DNA of 64,000 nucleotides. Source: CAZJYI01 sp964550025. GTDB lineage: Bacteria; Verrucomicrobiota; Kiritimatiellia; UBA8416; CAYOBW01. The notes under the pieces are model-generated. The model made no database searches. It was not told the origin of the DNA and worked only from the letters and a program-made list of their open reading frames with translations. Numbering within the stretch: the first letter of the stretch is position 1; the number at the start of each line of letters is the position of its first letter. The DNA is taken from assembly GCA_964550025.1 (NCBI GenBank), contig CAZJYI010000004.1, positions 1 through 64,000 of the forward strand, read 5' to 3'. Shown one piece after another: positions 9,414 to 17,770 of the stretch. A program made the position numbers and the translations under genes.

Positions 9414-12349
9414 TCACTCGAAAAGGTCGGGGTTCCAACCCGCATCAGGGGTCCGGCGGTGTTTGCCCTGCCGTTCGTCCCGCCCACCAGGAGGTAGTCG
9501 TCGTTGCTGGTGTTGCCGAGAGTCATGGCCGTGAGCGCGAGCTCCGTCGGGCTGTTCGTCATCCGATTGATCCGGTCGCGCAGGTCGATGCGGACAATGC
9601 CGTCGAGCGGCTGTGCCTCACCCAGGCGGTGCGCCGTCCTGACGGTGCTTTCGTCGATCAGCGGCACGCGGAAACACTCTCCCCGCTCATAGTCCGGTGT
9701 GAGCAGGGACTTCATGCCGGAGACGGGCGCGTTGATCTCCAGGAGATATGACGCCCCTCCCACCAGGAGGTGCAGGTTGACTGCCGTGCACGGTTCCAGG
9801 GCCAGGGGCAGAGTCATCACCGGCGTCTCCGCAAGGTCGACAGGTTCATCGGGCGTGTGCCGCAGGGTGTGGAAGCCGGCGCCCGTCGTGGCGGTTACCT
9901 CGACAAGCCCCGTTTCCGGCTGGGGGGTCAGGATCGCCGAATCGCGCGGAAGCGGGTGCCACGGCGCGGGTGCGTCGTCCTGTACATACAGAATCTGCGG
10001 GTCCCACCCGATTCGTTCCGCGGATGACGTCACCCGGGCCAGGGCAAAGCCGTTGCGCACGCTCCAGAAGCCGACATGACCTCCGGTCGGAGGATCCTCG
10101 TCCACGTAGTCGAAGAGTTCCTCGTCATTGAGCGCCACACGGATGCGGTTGCCCGTTTTCGTTACGACAAAACGCCACCAGCTCCAGTGAAAGTCGAGAA
10201 AATTGGCAGAACCGGGAAACAGGAAGTCGGCTTCGCGCGTCGCGGCAACGGTCTTACCTTTCCTCAAGAGACGCGTTTCGGTGTTGTCGTTACCGCCGAA
10301 CACGACAGCATAGCCGGAAAGAGGGTTGCGACCGTCGCAGCAGAAAGAGAAGTTCAAGTCTCGCCGGTTATACCAGCCCCCGTTTTCGCGCATGATCGGG
10401 AATCCCCGTCCCCTGTCCTCATCGGGATCGTAATCGAACGACCTGTCACCCGCGTCCCACGGGAAGACCGCGCGCAGTGACATGTAGTACTCATGGGCCT
10501 GATCGCCCCAGAACGTGCGTTTGCTGGTCATCCAGGGCACTCCCGGCGACCCGCAGGTCATGAAGTTCCATTCCACGTTGCAGGCCCACCGACAGTCCAT
10601 TCGGAACGCGCCTTCCACCCAACACCAGTCGCTCGGTGCCTGCTCGAACAGCTCATTCACGACGCTGGAACAGTACAAGACATGATGATACGACTTCGGA
10701 TAGAAGACGTAGCTTCCGGCGGGATGAAGCCGCGCAACGGACACGTATACAGCGCCGGTCACCGGTTCACTCACGCGTCGCCAACCGCCGCGGACCTGCA
10801 GCGCGATGCACTGGTCGTCTTCCGCATACCGGCGAAAACGCAGCGTGGGCTGACAGTGATTCGTCGGCCACAGGTCGGCCGCGAGGCCATGAACGAACCA
10901 GTTCGTCGAGTCCCGCCTGGCATGCAGCCTGAAAACGGCAGGCGACTCATCGATATCAGGAACCCGACCGTCTGTCCCACCCGTGTACAGGGCGAATTCG
11001 TATTCGCCCTTCGGCAGCAGCAGGGTACCGTCGCCCAGCGGCTCGGACTCGTAAAGAAAGCCGCCGCGGAGCGGCTGCGCCGTCACGATGGCCGTTCGCC
11101 GCATGCCGTCCGCCTTCTTGCCGCGCACGCGTCGGAAGACGGCCGACGACTCCGCCCACTCGCCAAACTGACTGGGATCGCTCTGCTGCTTCTTCTGCTT
11201 GTCCGCGAAATGGCGGCTTTCGACGACGAGCGGCGTGCCCTTTCCCTGCGGGCGCGGTACCGACCACGCCTGCACGTCGTCGAACTCGGCGGGCCCCATC
11301 CCGGTCAGGATGTGAAATCCGCCGCCGATGCGCATATCCAGATCTCGGGAGAAGACAAGAACACCGTCCAGGAAGGCCCGCACTTTGTGGCCCGCCACCA
11401 CCTCAATCCCGATCTTGGCCCAGTTCGTCAGTGGCGGACGCCGGTTGCTGGTCCGTTCGAGAATTATCCACTCTTTGCCGCGCGCGCGAGCCATCAGTAC
11501 GAAGCCCCGCGCACCTCCGTACCATCCGAAAGCCACCTGGCTGTGGCCCCGCGCGCCCTGCACGACAAGCATGTCCGTATGAGTCGGGAGCATATCGACA
11601 TCCACCACGTCGCCGGACTTGGGTTCCCCGAAGTAGAACCGGGCCTCCGCCAGGTAGTCTGTCCACGCGTCCGAGTCCCTGTCGTAGCTCAACATGGCGT
11701 AGTCGGAGCCCACTACGCTGAACGGGTTCACCGCGCGCTGGAACGCCGCGTTCCTTGCCTCGCGGATGTTGCGGGGCATTCCGCCCCCACGTTGCGACAA
11801 CTCCGCGGAACCTGCCGTGATGCGGCAGTTCCCATCCAGCAAGTCGTGGCGCATGAAGCTGTCCGCGACCCGCATGCGGGGCAGACTGTGACTCTTGACG
11901 GGCGGCTGCGATTCGCCGTCGGCGACCCAATACACCTCCCAATCCGCAAGGTCCTTGGCGACGGGAACATCGTCAACGAAGAGGGTGCGGCGGCCCGGCG
12001 TGATCAGCAGCTCGACGTGCGATGTCATGGCCGACACGCGGGTCCCCCTGCGGAAAACCGCGCCTTCAGCGTCAATGTACAGATAGTCGCCCTCTTTCCG
12101 GTCGCCCCGCGGCTTGAGGTAGAGTTGGTGAGTCGCCAACGCGGCCGTGTCCGCGGTGACGGAGCGCACCGTCGCTTCCGCCGGCAGAGTGTACGGGGCC
12201 ATGAGCAGTATCTTGTCCGCCCTGGCGAAACGCTTCTCCATAGCCGCCGGCGATGTCCGCCCCCGGCCGCACCCGGCCGCCAGCAGGCAGAGCGCAAGCA
12301 GTCCGACGCGGCACAGCGTAAGAGGGATTTTTCGGTGGCTTCGGCCCAT
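9410..12349 (-). CDS. Large lipoprotein with concanavalin-A-like domains
   Basis: A 979-residue lipoprotein: basic N-terminus, hydrophobic stretch and lipobox LLAAGC around residues 22-27. Two regions (about 160-375 and 570-760) look like laminin-G/concanavalin-A-type sandwiches, with phrases such as GVLVFSRDLDMRIGGGFHIL and NDEELFDYVDEDPPTGGHVG typical of DUF1080/GH16-like folds. No catalytic motif is recognised. AGGA nine bases before ATG 12349 supports the start. It is the fourth gene of the leftward operon, 23 bp after the TPR lipoprotein and overlapping the O-antigen-ligase-like gene by 4 bp, so an envelope or surface-glycan role is likely. Confidence 0.65.
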   Translation of the reverse strand: MGRSHRKIPLTLCRVGLLALCLLAAGCGRGRTSPAAMEKRFARADKILLMAPYTLPAEATVRSVTADTAALATHQLYLKPRGDRKEGDYLYIDAEGAVFRRGTRVSAMTSHVELLITPGRRTLFVDDVPVAKDLADWEVYWVADGESQPPVKSHSLPRMRVADSFMRHDLLDGNCRITAGSAELSQRGGGMPRNIREARNAAFQRAVNPFSVVGSDYAMLSYDRDSDAWTDYLAEARFYFGEPKSGDVVDVDMLPTHTDMLVVQGARGHSQVAFGWYGGARGFVLMARARGKEWIILERTSNRRPPLTNWAKIGIEVVAGHKVRAFLDGVLVFSRDLDMRIGGGFHILTGMGPAEFDDVQAWSVPRPQGKGTPLVVESRHFADKQKKQQSDPSQFGEWAESSAVFRRVRGKKADGMRRTAIVTAQPLRGGFLYESEPLGDGTLLLPKGEYEFALYTGGTDGRVPDIDESPAVFRLHARRDSTNWFVHGLAADLWPTNHCQPTLRFRRYAEDDQCIALQVRGGWRRVSEPVTGAVYVSVARLHPAGSYVFYPKSYHHVLYCSSVVNELFEQAPSDWCWVEGAFRMDCRWACNVEWNFMTCGSPGVPWMTSKRTFWGDQAHEYYMSLRAVFPWDAGDRSFDYDPDEDRGRGFPIMRENGGWYNRRDLNFSFCCDGRNPLSGYAVVFGGNDNTETRLLRKGKTVAATREADFLFPGSANFLDFHWSWWRFVVTKTGNRIRVALNDEELFDYVDEDPPTGGHVGFWSVRNGFALARVTSSAERIGWDPQILYVQDDAPAPWHPLPRDSAILTPQPETGLVEVTATTGAGFHTLRHTPDEPVDLAETPVMTLPLALEPCTAVNLHLLVGGASYLLEINAPVSGMKSLLTPDYERGECFRVPLIDESTVRTAHRLGEAQPLDGIVRIDLRDRINRMTNSPTELALTAMTLGNTSNDDYLLVGGTNGRANTAGPLMRVGTPTFSSE

Positions 12350-12372
12350 GGCTGCGTTCCTGTTTCGGCAAA

Positions 12373-14172
12373 CTACCTGTTCATCATCTCACGCAGGGCC
12401 GCCACAATCATCTCTTGATTCTGTTCCGTGATCTCCACGTCCCAGGCGCCACATCTTTGCAGAATGCGTTCGGCTTCATGTCCCTCCGGGATGCCGGCAT
12501 AGTCCTTCGCGACCTCCCGGAACACCGCGATCGCTTCGAGGTAGCGCCCGCCCCGCATCATGCCGTGTGCGCGTCCGTGTTCCTCCCTGGCCTCGTGACG
12601 CCTCGTTGCCGCCGCCACGTCCTCTTCCGTGATGGCCGCCGCATCGGCGTCTATCCCGTGGTGAAGAAGCCGTTCTTCCGCTTCCCTGCCAACCTGCGAT
12701 TCCCGGTGTGTTCTGGCGAGCTCCAGGAGAGCACGTAGCGCGTCCCCAATCCTGCCCGCATGATGCATCATCTCGGCGCGTCGGAACGCCCGACCTGCCG
12801 CTTCCCCCGCAGCGGCCGCTTCGTTCACCTCGTCCCGCGCTGCTTCATCCAGCTTCACGTTCCAAATGTTCCACCGCCCGAGTATCTTCTCCGCTTCCAG
12901 CGCCTCACGGGAAGCCGGCAACTCGGTACGGAAGTGCTGAAGGATCTTCGCGGCCTCAAAGTACTGTCCTCCCCGCCCCAGATGCTCCGCCCGTTCCCAC
13001 TGCCTGCGACGCCACACGGTCTCGCCCACCTGCTCGTTGATCTCATTCCTGTTGGCGTCGGTGACGGCGATGTCCACCATCCCCAACTCGCGCAGGTTCT
13101 CTCTCGCCTCGCGACGGGCAGGCACATCGTCGAACTCGTTCACGACTTCCTGGAAGACCACGATGGCATCGGCGTACTGTTCCTGCTCCAGGAGCGCGCG
13201 CGCACGGTGAACCTGTCCTTGTGCCTTCCGCATTCTCTCTATCCGCGCACCAATCGTGTCTCTGAATTGGTCCGGCGTGAGCGCGTCCAGCTCGTCTCTG
13301 CCCGAGACGATGCCGTGGTGGTAGAAGTACTGCCTGGCCCGCTCGACCTCGGGCTCATCAGGCGCCTCGGCAATGATATCGGAGAGAGCGGAAGCCGTTG
13401 CCAGGTTCGGGTGTTCATGGCCGCGGTGGGCGGAGTCAATCTTCCGTCTCATGGCGAATCGCCGAATGGCTTTGCTTCGTTCTTCCGCCGGGAGCAGCTC
13501 GAGACTCGTTTCAGTCAGGCCGCACTGGGCGAGGACCTCCTTCACCCATCTTCCCCCGTCGCTATCCGGATGCTCTTTCGACAACTTCAGAAACGTCTTG
13601 ATCGCCCCCGGCATGTCGCCGCCCTGTTCCAGGCTGCGGGCTTCCTCCATCAAGCGCCGCGCCGCCTGATTCCTGCCCGCATTGGCCTCGAGGAGCTTGC
13701 CGACGTCCTCGTCGGCTTTGCGCATGTCCTCCGGTGTAATACCCAGTTCGGCGAGCTCGATTCGCGCCCGGTGTCCCTGCGGCGAATTCGGATGCGCCTC
13801 AGCCAGTTCCTTCAACGCCTTGTAGGCCGCCGTGTACTGCCCGTGCCTTCTCAGGCTTTCGGCCAGATGCATCTTCCTGTCGAGCTGTTCGTGCAGCCCG
13901 CGCCGCTGCTCTCTCTCCGTCTCCGCGGCCCTGTCGGCCTCGATGCTCGCCTTGAGATCCTGCACCGCCTTTAGCGTCGCGCGGTCGGCCGCCTTCATTT
14001 CCTCTACCATGCCGACGAGCGACTCAACACGACTCCCGATCTCCGCCTGCCGACTTTCCATCTCGGCAACGGTCGCCCGCATCGCGTCGATCCGGGGGTC
14101 TTCCTCCGCTTGCCGGCACCCGGCGAGAAGGAGTCCCACCAGGAGTGGCTTGACTAGAGTCTGGGCCTTCAT
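12373..14172 (-). CDS. TPR lipoprotein with N-terminal coiled coil
   Basis: A 599-residue lipoprotein. ATG 14172 is chosen over longer in-frame starts because AAGGGGG precedes it and it opens a lipoprotein signal (LLVGLLLAGC). Residues about 25-100 are a charged coiled coil. The rest holds about six tetratricopeptide-like helical pairs of the pattern A..LxxxGxYxxAixxfxxlxxxxPxSxxgxxAxxxLxxLGI, spaced about 80 residues apart. It lies in the operon 19 bp after the second EF-hand gene. Such proteins usually scaffold envelope complexes; the partners are likely products of the neighbouring genes. No enzymatic motif was seen. Confidence 0.72.
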   Translation of the reverse strand: MKAQTLVKPLLVGLLLAGCRQAEEDPRIDAMRATVAEMESRQAEIGSRVESLVGMVEEMKAADRATLKAVQDLKASIEADRAAETEREQRRGLHEQLDRKMHLAESLRRHGQYTAAYKALKELAEAHPNSPQGHRARIELAELGITPEDMRKADEDVGKLLEANAGRNQAARRLMEEARSLEQGGDMPGAIKTFLKLSKEHPDSDGGRWVKEVLAQCGLTETSLELLPAEERSKAIRRFAMRRKIDSAHRGHEHPNLATASALSDIIAEAPDEPEVERARQYFYHHGIVSGRDELDALTPDQFRDTIGARIERMRKAQGQVHRARALLEQEQYADAIVVFQEVVNEFDDVPARREARENLRELGMVDIAVTDANRNEINEQVGETVWRRRQWERAEHLGRGGQYFEAAKILQHFRTELPASREALEAEKILGRWNIWNVKLDEAARDEVNEAAAAGEAAGRAFRRAEMMHHAGRIGDALRALLELARTHRESQVGREAEERLLHHGIDADAAAITEEDVAAATRRHEAREEHGRAHGMMRGGRYLEAIAVFREVAKDYAGIPEGHEAERILQRCGAWDVEITEQNQEMIVAALREMMNR

Positions 14173-14191
14173 CCGTACCCCCTTCTCGAAC

Positions 14192-15187
14192 TCAACGGCC
14201 GCCCCACCCCCAGCGGCCGCGGATAGCCCTTCGGGCAGCCGTCGTCTCGTCTTCATCCAGCACGCCGTCCCGGTCTCGATCGAATTTCTGCAGGAGGGCT
14301 TCGTTGCGGCGGTCGCATTCTCCCTCGAGCAACTCCCAGGCCTGGTCGGCCTCGGCTTCGTCCACTTTCCAGTCGCCGTTGCGGTCGTCCCGCAGGAGAC
14401 CCGCGATCTGAAACGCGAACTCGCGAATGGTGTTACCCTCGGCCTCGCCGATAGCGCCGTCCTTGTCCTCGTCGAAAGCCTGGAGGAGCGAGGCCCGGAT
14501 CTCGTCGAACCCCTTGAGTATCTCCACGTAGCCCTTCTGCAGCTCGTCCTCCTGGATCGTCAGGTCCTGGTTGGCGTCGAAGAGGCGCATGGGTGTATCG
14601 ACATAGACCATCAGGCCGTCCCTGAAGAACACGCCCTCCCGTTTTCGCTGGGCGCCCGTCTTGTCCGTCTTTCGCTCCTGCCCGGGGCCTTCCCGTTTGC
14701 CTGCACGAACCAGCTTGATCGTGGTTTCTTCTTCACCCTCGACGGTCATGACCATGGTGTCGTCGTCTTCGAGGCGGAAACGCAGCCTCATGCCGCCTTC
14801 CTCACCATCATGCGTCACGTAGCGCAGCCCCAGAACGGCCTCCCCGTTCTCTTCGTTCCACTGTCCGAGGCTGCCGCCGCCCTTCTCATCGGCTCCGAAA
14901 TGGTAGACTTCCCCGGTCTTCCCGTTGCGCCCCATGAACGACACGCTCTCCCGGCCGTTCTCCCAGGATCTGAGCTCCATCAGCGTATCCTTGAAACGCC
15001 AGGCATAGACCATCTTGAGCGCGCGCCCTCCCGTTTCAGCGTCGATCCATGTCCCAAGCACACGGTCCCAGCCGCCTTCGCGCAACGCGTCACCCAGGGT
15101 TTCGGCGGTAGCGGGCAGGGCGCAGGCCGCGGCAAGTACAACCGCCAATCCGGCGAGGCACGTTCTGCGTGTGATCCTCTTCATCAT
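14192..15187 (-). CDS. Secreted EF-hand calcium-binding protein (four EF loops)
   Basis: A 331-residue exported protein. Start MMKRITRRTCLAGL at 15187 follows AAGGGAGG and overlaps the preceding gene by ATGA, indicating translational coupling. After the signal peptide, residues about 30-165 form a beta-rich domain of unknown type (LGTWIDAETGGRALKMVY). The C-terminal half carries four EF-hand loops: DANQDLTIQEDE, DEDKDGAIGEAE, DDRNGDWKVDEAE and DRDRDGVLDEDE, so calcium binding is very likely. Second gene of the five-gene operon behind the BlaI-type operator. Confidence 0.78.
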   Translation of the reverse strand: MMKRITRRTCLAGLAVVLAAACALPATAETLGDALREGGWDRVLGTWIDAETGGRALKMVYAWRFKDTLMELRSWENGRESVSFMGRNGKTGEVYHFGADEKGGGSLGQWNEENGEAVLGLRYVTHDGEEGGMRLRFRLEDDDTMVMTVEGEEETTIKLVRAGKREGPGQERKTDKTGAQRKREGVFFRDGLMVYVDTPMRLFDANQDLTIQEDELQKGYVEILKGFDEIRASLLQAFDEDKDGAIGEAEGNTIREFAFQIAGLLRDDRNGDWKVDEAEADQAWELLEGECDRRNEALLQKFDRDRDGVLDEDETTAARRAIRGRWGWGGR

Positions 15188-15729
15188 CTGCCTCCCTTTT
15201 TCCGCCACTGCCGCATGGCTTCCTGCGCCTTCTCCCGTTCGTCCTCTCCCAGCGTGCCGTCGCCATTCTCGTCGAACTTCTTCAGCATGATGTCATTGTG
15301 GCGCTGGTACCCTTCAGACAGCCGCTCCCAAAGCCGGTCGGTCTCAGGCTCATCGACTTCCCAGTCACCGTTACCGTCATAGCGCATCGTGCCGAAAATG
15401 CCGAACACAAAGCGCCGCGCCGCCTGTGCCTCGCCGTCGTTGAGCTTGCCGTCCCTGTCTTTGTCAAACAGCTCCAGGAGTCTGCGGGAACACTCCGCGT
15501 GCCGCTTGAGCTTCTCCTGGAAACCCCTGGCCAACTCATCTTCGCCAACGATGACGCTGCGGTTGGTGCCCGCGCCCTGCATTGTGGGCCGAACATACAC
15601 CATCGTAACCCCTTCGGTATGCGCGGCGTTCCCTTCGCCTTTGCCGTCCTTCTTCTCCTGCGCGTTGGCCGCCGCACAGGTCACCACCAGTGCAACCGCA
15701 AACGCCGTCCCATACTGCATTTTTGTCAC
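15184..15729 (-). CDS. Secreted EF-hand protein, first gene of operon
   Basis: A 181-residue exported protein with signal peptide (MTKMQYGTAFAVALVVTCAA). The GTG at 15729 is preferred because AGGAG lies seven bases upstream; ATG 15720 is possible. Three EF-hand loops are visible: DKDRDGKLNDGE, YDGNGDWEVDEPE and DENGDGTLGEDE, the middle one starting with Tyr instead of Asp. It resembles the C-terminal half of the next gene, with which it overlaps by 4 bp, so the two probably arose by duplication. It is the promoter-proximal gene of the operon controlled by the dyad at 15831-15849. Confidence 0.75.
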   Translation of the reverse strand: MTKMQYGTAFAVALVVTCAAANAQEKKDGKGEGNAAHTEGVTMVYVRPTMQGAGTNRSVIVGEDELARGFQEKLKRHAECSRRLLELFDKDRDGKLNDGEAQAARRFVFGIFGTMRYDGNGDWEVDEPETDRLWERLSEGYQRHNDIMLKKFDENGDGTLGEDEREKAQEAMRQWRKKGGR

Positions 15730-15827
15730 CGTTTGCTCCTAATCATTGCGTTCCCCGCCCGGGGATTCCCGCTCACAACACAACCGTGGGCCATGCTCTG
15801 CCCCTGATCTCACAGCAAAACCCAGCA

Positions 15828-15856
15828 GGTATACGACAGACTGTCGTATGCGTCAA
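15828..15856 (-). promoter_or_regulatory. Promoter with embedded BlaI-type operator for the EF-hand operon
   Basis: Read on the minus strand: TTGACG (15856-15851), a 17-base spacer, then TATACC (15833-15828). The spacer is filled by the dyad ATACGACAGACTGTCGTAT (plus-strand 15831-15849), of the form TACGAC-N5-GTCGTA. The same dyad, in the same place between a TTGAC -35 box and a TAT -10 box, is found upstream of blaI at 37.6 kb. A repressor bound here would block RNA polymerase. The remaining leader, 15730-15827, holds nothing else I recognise. Confidence 0.75.
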
Positions 15857-15906
15857 GATCTGAGTTTGGGTGAGTTGTCAGCCGTGCAACCGGTATCCCG
15901 CCAAAT

Positions 15907-15945
15907 CTTGAACTGAAGTTGAAGAGGTGTTAAACAAGTGTTCAA
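15907..15945. promoter_or_regulatory. TTGAA/TTCAA motifs upstream of the CARF-sigma-54 regulator
   Basis: CTTGAAC (15907-15913), TTGAAG (15919-15924) and TTCAA (15941-15945) lie just before the regulator. The inverted form GTTCAAG and the palindrome TTGAAG-AA-CTTCAA recur at 17601-17626, upstream of the sigma-54 promoter. Shared sites would fit an activator that also acts on its own gene. The motif is short, so this stays tentative. Confidence 0.35.
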
Positions 15946-15967
15946 TCGATGCTCCAGGTGCGCCGAA

Positions 15968-17473
15968 ATGGACATTCTGCTAACATTTACAGGTTTCAAC
16001 GATCCCTTTGCCCCGACTGCTGTCGAAAAGGCCAGGACCCTGGGGCCGGTGCTCTCCATCCTTCATCATCTGGATTTCCGTGTAGTCTATCTGTTTGACA
16101 CTCCCGGCGCACACAAGAACACCGTGGCAACCACAAAGGAAATCGAATCGCGTCTCCCCGGCATGGATGTACGACTGAGGAAGTTGGACAAGCTGAGGGA
16201 TCCAACAGATCACCTGGGTATCCTGTCCTATCTTCGGGAGTTCCTGCCAGAGATCGTTGAATCTCATGAAGGAGCGTGTTTCACCATCGCGCTGTCTTCG
16301 GGCACACCGGCAATGCACGCGTGTTGGCTGCTTCTTGCCGCCGACGGTACCGTCCCGGCACGCGTAGTCCACGGTCATCCTCCCAGATGCATCGGCGATG
16401 ACTATCGCATCTCCGAAGTCGATTTGTCCGCAACGGAGTTCCCACACATTGAACCCCGTGTCTGCGAATCGCCGGAGACCTACTTTGCCACCACGCCTGA
16501 CCTGGAGGCCGCCTGTGAAGAGCTTAAGATCGTCGGTGACGACAAGGGCTTCGTTGAGGCACTGCAGATGGCTGCACGTGTTGCACGATACGATACTCAC
16601 GTTCTTCTCCTTGGTGAAACAGGAACCGGGAAGGAACACTTTGCACGACTCTTACACCATCTAGGTGGTCGACCGGACAAGCCCCTCGTCGTGATGAACT
16701 GTGCCGCAGCTCCGAAAGAGCTGGTTGAGAGCATGCTGTTCGGTCACAAGAAGGGCGCGTTCACGGGTGCATCGACCGATCTGAAAGGCGAGTTTGATAA
16801 CGCTGAGGAGGGAACGCTGTTCCTCGACGAGATCGCCGAGCTTCCGCCCGCCAGTCAGTCCAAGCTGCTCCGAGTACTCCAAGACGGATTGATTAAGCCT
16901 CTTGGCGCGGGCAAAGCGCACAAGGTCAACGTTCGTGTCGTTGCCGCCACGAATGCCGACTTGCCAGCGGCCATCAAATCGAAACAGTTCCGCCTCGATC
17001 TCTCGAAGCGCTTCGGCGTGCGTATCAGCATCCCTCCTCTGCGGAAACGACGCGGCGATATCCTCAAGCTCGCCACATTCGCGCTCAATCGCTGGAATCG
17101 CCTCTATGGCGAGAGCAGACGGCTGTCTCGCGACGCCCTTGAGCAGCTTCAGGCGTATCCCTGGCCCGGCAACGTTCGGGAACTGATCTCCACAGTGGAG
17201 ACATCAGCCATGATGACTCACGACCGTGTTCTCAAGGCGGAGGACTTGAGATTTGATGAGCCAATCTGGGACGAAATGCCGGAGCATATGCTTCCCGAGC
17301 CGCACGAGGGCTTCTCCCTGAGGGAATACCTGAACAATGCGCGTGATGCACTCATTCGGCGCGCATTGGACCTGTCCCATGGAAATCGGAGTCAGGCGGG
17401 CCGTCTGCTTGGGATTACACCGCAGGCAGTCCACCGCTACGTGAAGGAGTCAGGAGAATTGAACCACCGATGA
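15968..17473 (+). CDS. RtcR-like CARF-domain sigma-54-dependent activator
   Basis: A 501-residue bacterial enhancer-binding protein. Residues 1-155 match the CARF sensor of RtcR: a Rossmann-like start (MDILLTFTGF), ligand-loop segment LSSGTPAMHACWLLL near 108-122, then PARVVHGHPPR. The AAA+ domain has Walker A GETGTGKE (about 215), the sigma-54 contact loop GAFTGA (about 263) and Walker B TLFLDEIAEL (about 281). A Fis-type helix-turn-helix closes the protein (NRSQAGRLLGITPQAVHRYV). ATG 15968 is preferred over GTG 15938 because the CARF fold starts there. CARF domains bind cyclic oligonucleotides or RNA ends, so it should sense an RNA-damage or nucleotide signal. A -24/-12 promoter lies downstream, before the restriction operon; no rtcBA genes are present. 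The last residues, LNHR, are encoded by an inserted repeat. Confidence 0.85.
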   Translation: MDILLTFTGFNDPFAPTAVEKARTLGPVLSILHHLDFRVVYLFDTPGAHKNTVATTKEIESRLPGMDVRLRKLDKLRDPTDHLGILSYLREFLPEIVESHEGACFTIALSSGTPAMHACWLLLAADGTVPARVVHGHPPRCIGDDYRISEVDLSATEFPHIEPRVCESPETYFATTPDLEAACEELKIVGDDKGFVEALQMAARVARYDTHVLLLGETGTGKEHFARLLHHLGGRPDKPLVVMNCAAAPKELVESMLFGHKKGAFTGASTDLKGEFDNAEEGTLFLDEIAELPPASQSKLLRVLQDGLIKPLGAGKAHKVNVRVVAATNADLPAAIKSKQFRLDLSKRFGVRISIPPLRKRRGDILKLATFALNRWNRLYGESRRLSRDALEQLQAYPWPGNVRELISTVETSAMMTHDRVLKAEDLRFDEPIWDEMPEHMLPEPHEGFSLREYLNNARDALIRRALDLSHGNRSQAGRLLGITPQAVHRYVKESGELNHR

Positions 17474-17582
17474 ACACCGATGGACACGGATACGGATCGC
17501 AGAGGATGAACCGCGAATGAACGCCAATCAACGCCAATGATGTCGGATGATATTCGCGTCTATTCGCGTGCATTAGTGGTTC
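17461..17582. repeat. 122-bp inverted-ended repeat without gene (solo relative of the GxxExxY cassette)
   Basis: It starts GAACCACCGATGAACACCGA and ends GTGGTTC, the exact inverse of its first seven bases. Inside are degenerate tandem units of the GATGAACACC and GCGAATGAACGCC type, with ATTCGCGT units in inverse orientation towards the right end. The same ends bracket the GxxExxY gene at 20311-20784. The left end covers the regulator's last three codons and stop, so the element inserted at, and rewrote, that gene's 3' end. Confidence 0.6.
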
Positions 17583-17600
17583 GAACAAGTTAAACGGAGG

Positions 17601-17626
17601 TTGAAGAACTTCAAGCCGCGTTCAAG
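17601..17626. promoter_or_regulatory. Candidate upstream activator site
   Basis: The palindrome TTGAAGAACTTCAA (17601-17614) is followed by GTTCAAG (17620-17626). It lies about 80-105 bp upstream of the -24/-12 promoter, a normal distance for a sigma-54 enhancer. Related TTGAA elements precede the regulator gene. The remaining sequence to 17770 has a lone DnaA-box-like TTATTCACA at 17666, probably chance. Confidence 0.4.
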
Positions 17627-17703
17627 CGCGGGTAACGGCAAGTGCGGGGTGGCGTCCTGCATAAGTTATTCACAGACAATCCATTGAGCATGTCTCCCCA
17701 TGG

Positions 17704-17720
17704 TTGGCACAATCGCTGCG
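17704..17720 (+). promoter_or_regulatory. Sigma-54 (-24/-12) promoter for the restriction operon
   Basis: TTGGCACAATCGCTGCG keeps the invariant GG (17706-17707) and GC (17718-17719) with the required 10-base gap and a full TTGGCAC at -24. The -12 box is CTGC instead of TTGC. Transcription would begin near 17731, 40 bp before the SNase-like gene. It lies directly downstream of a sigma-54 activator gene, which makes the match much more credible than sequence alone. Confidence 0.68.
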
Positions 17721-17770
17721 ATGGTCTCCCGGTGCAGATGACATCAGCAACCGCGAAAAGGAGGCCGAAG

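Noticed and set aside
12760..13974. 404-codon plus-strand frame opposite the TPR lipoprotein
   Set aside because: The minus-strand reading has a lipobox, coiled coil and TPR units; the plus-strand text is a shadow.
15968..17473. CARF domain taken as a sign of a type III CRISPR accessory protein
   Set aside because: The protein has a sigma-54 AAA+ domain and Fis HTH rather than an effector, its CARF matches RtcR best, and no cas genes or arrays are present.
17666..17674. DnaA-box-like TTATTCACA as part of an origin
   Set aside because: A single copy without an AT-rich region or replication genes.
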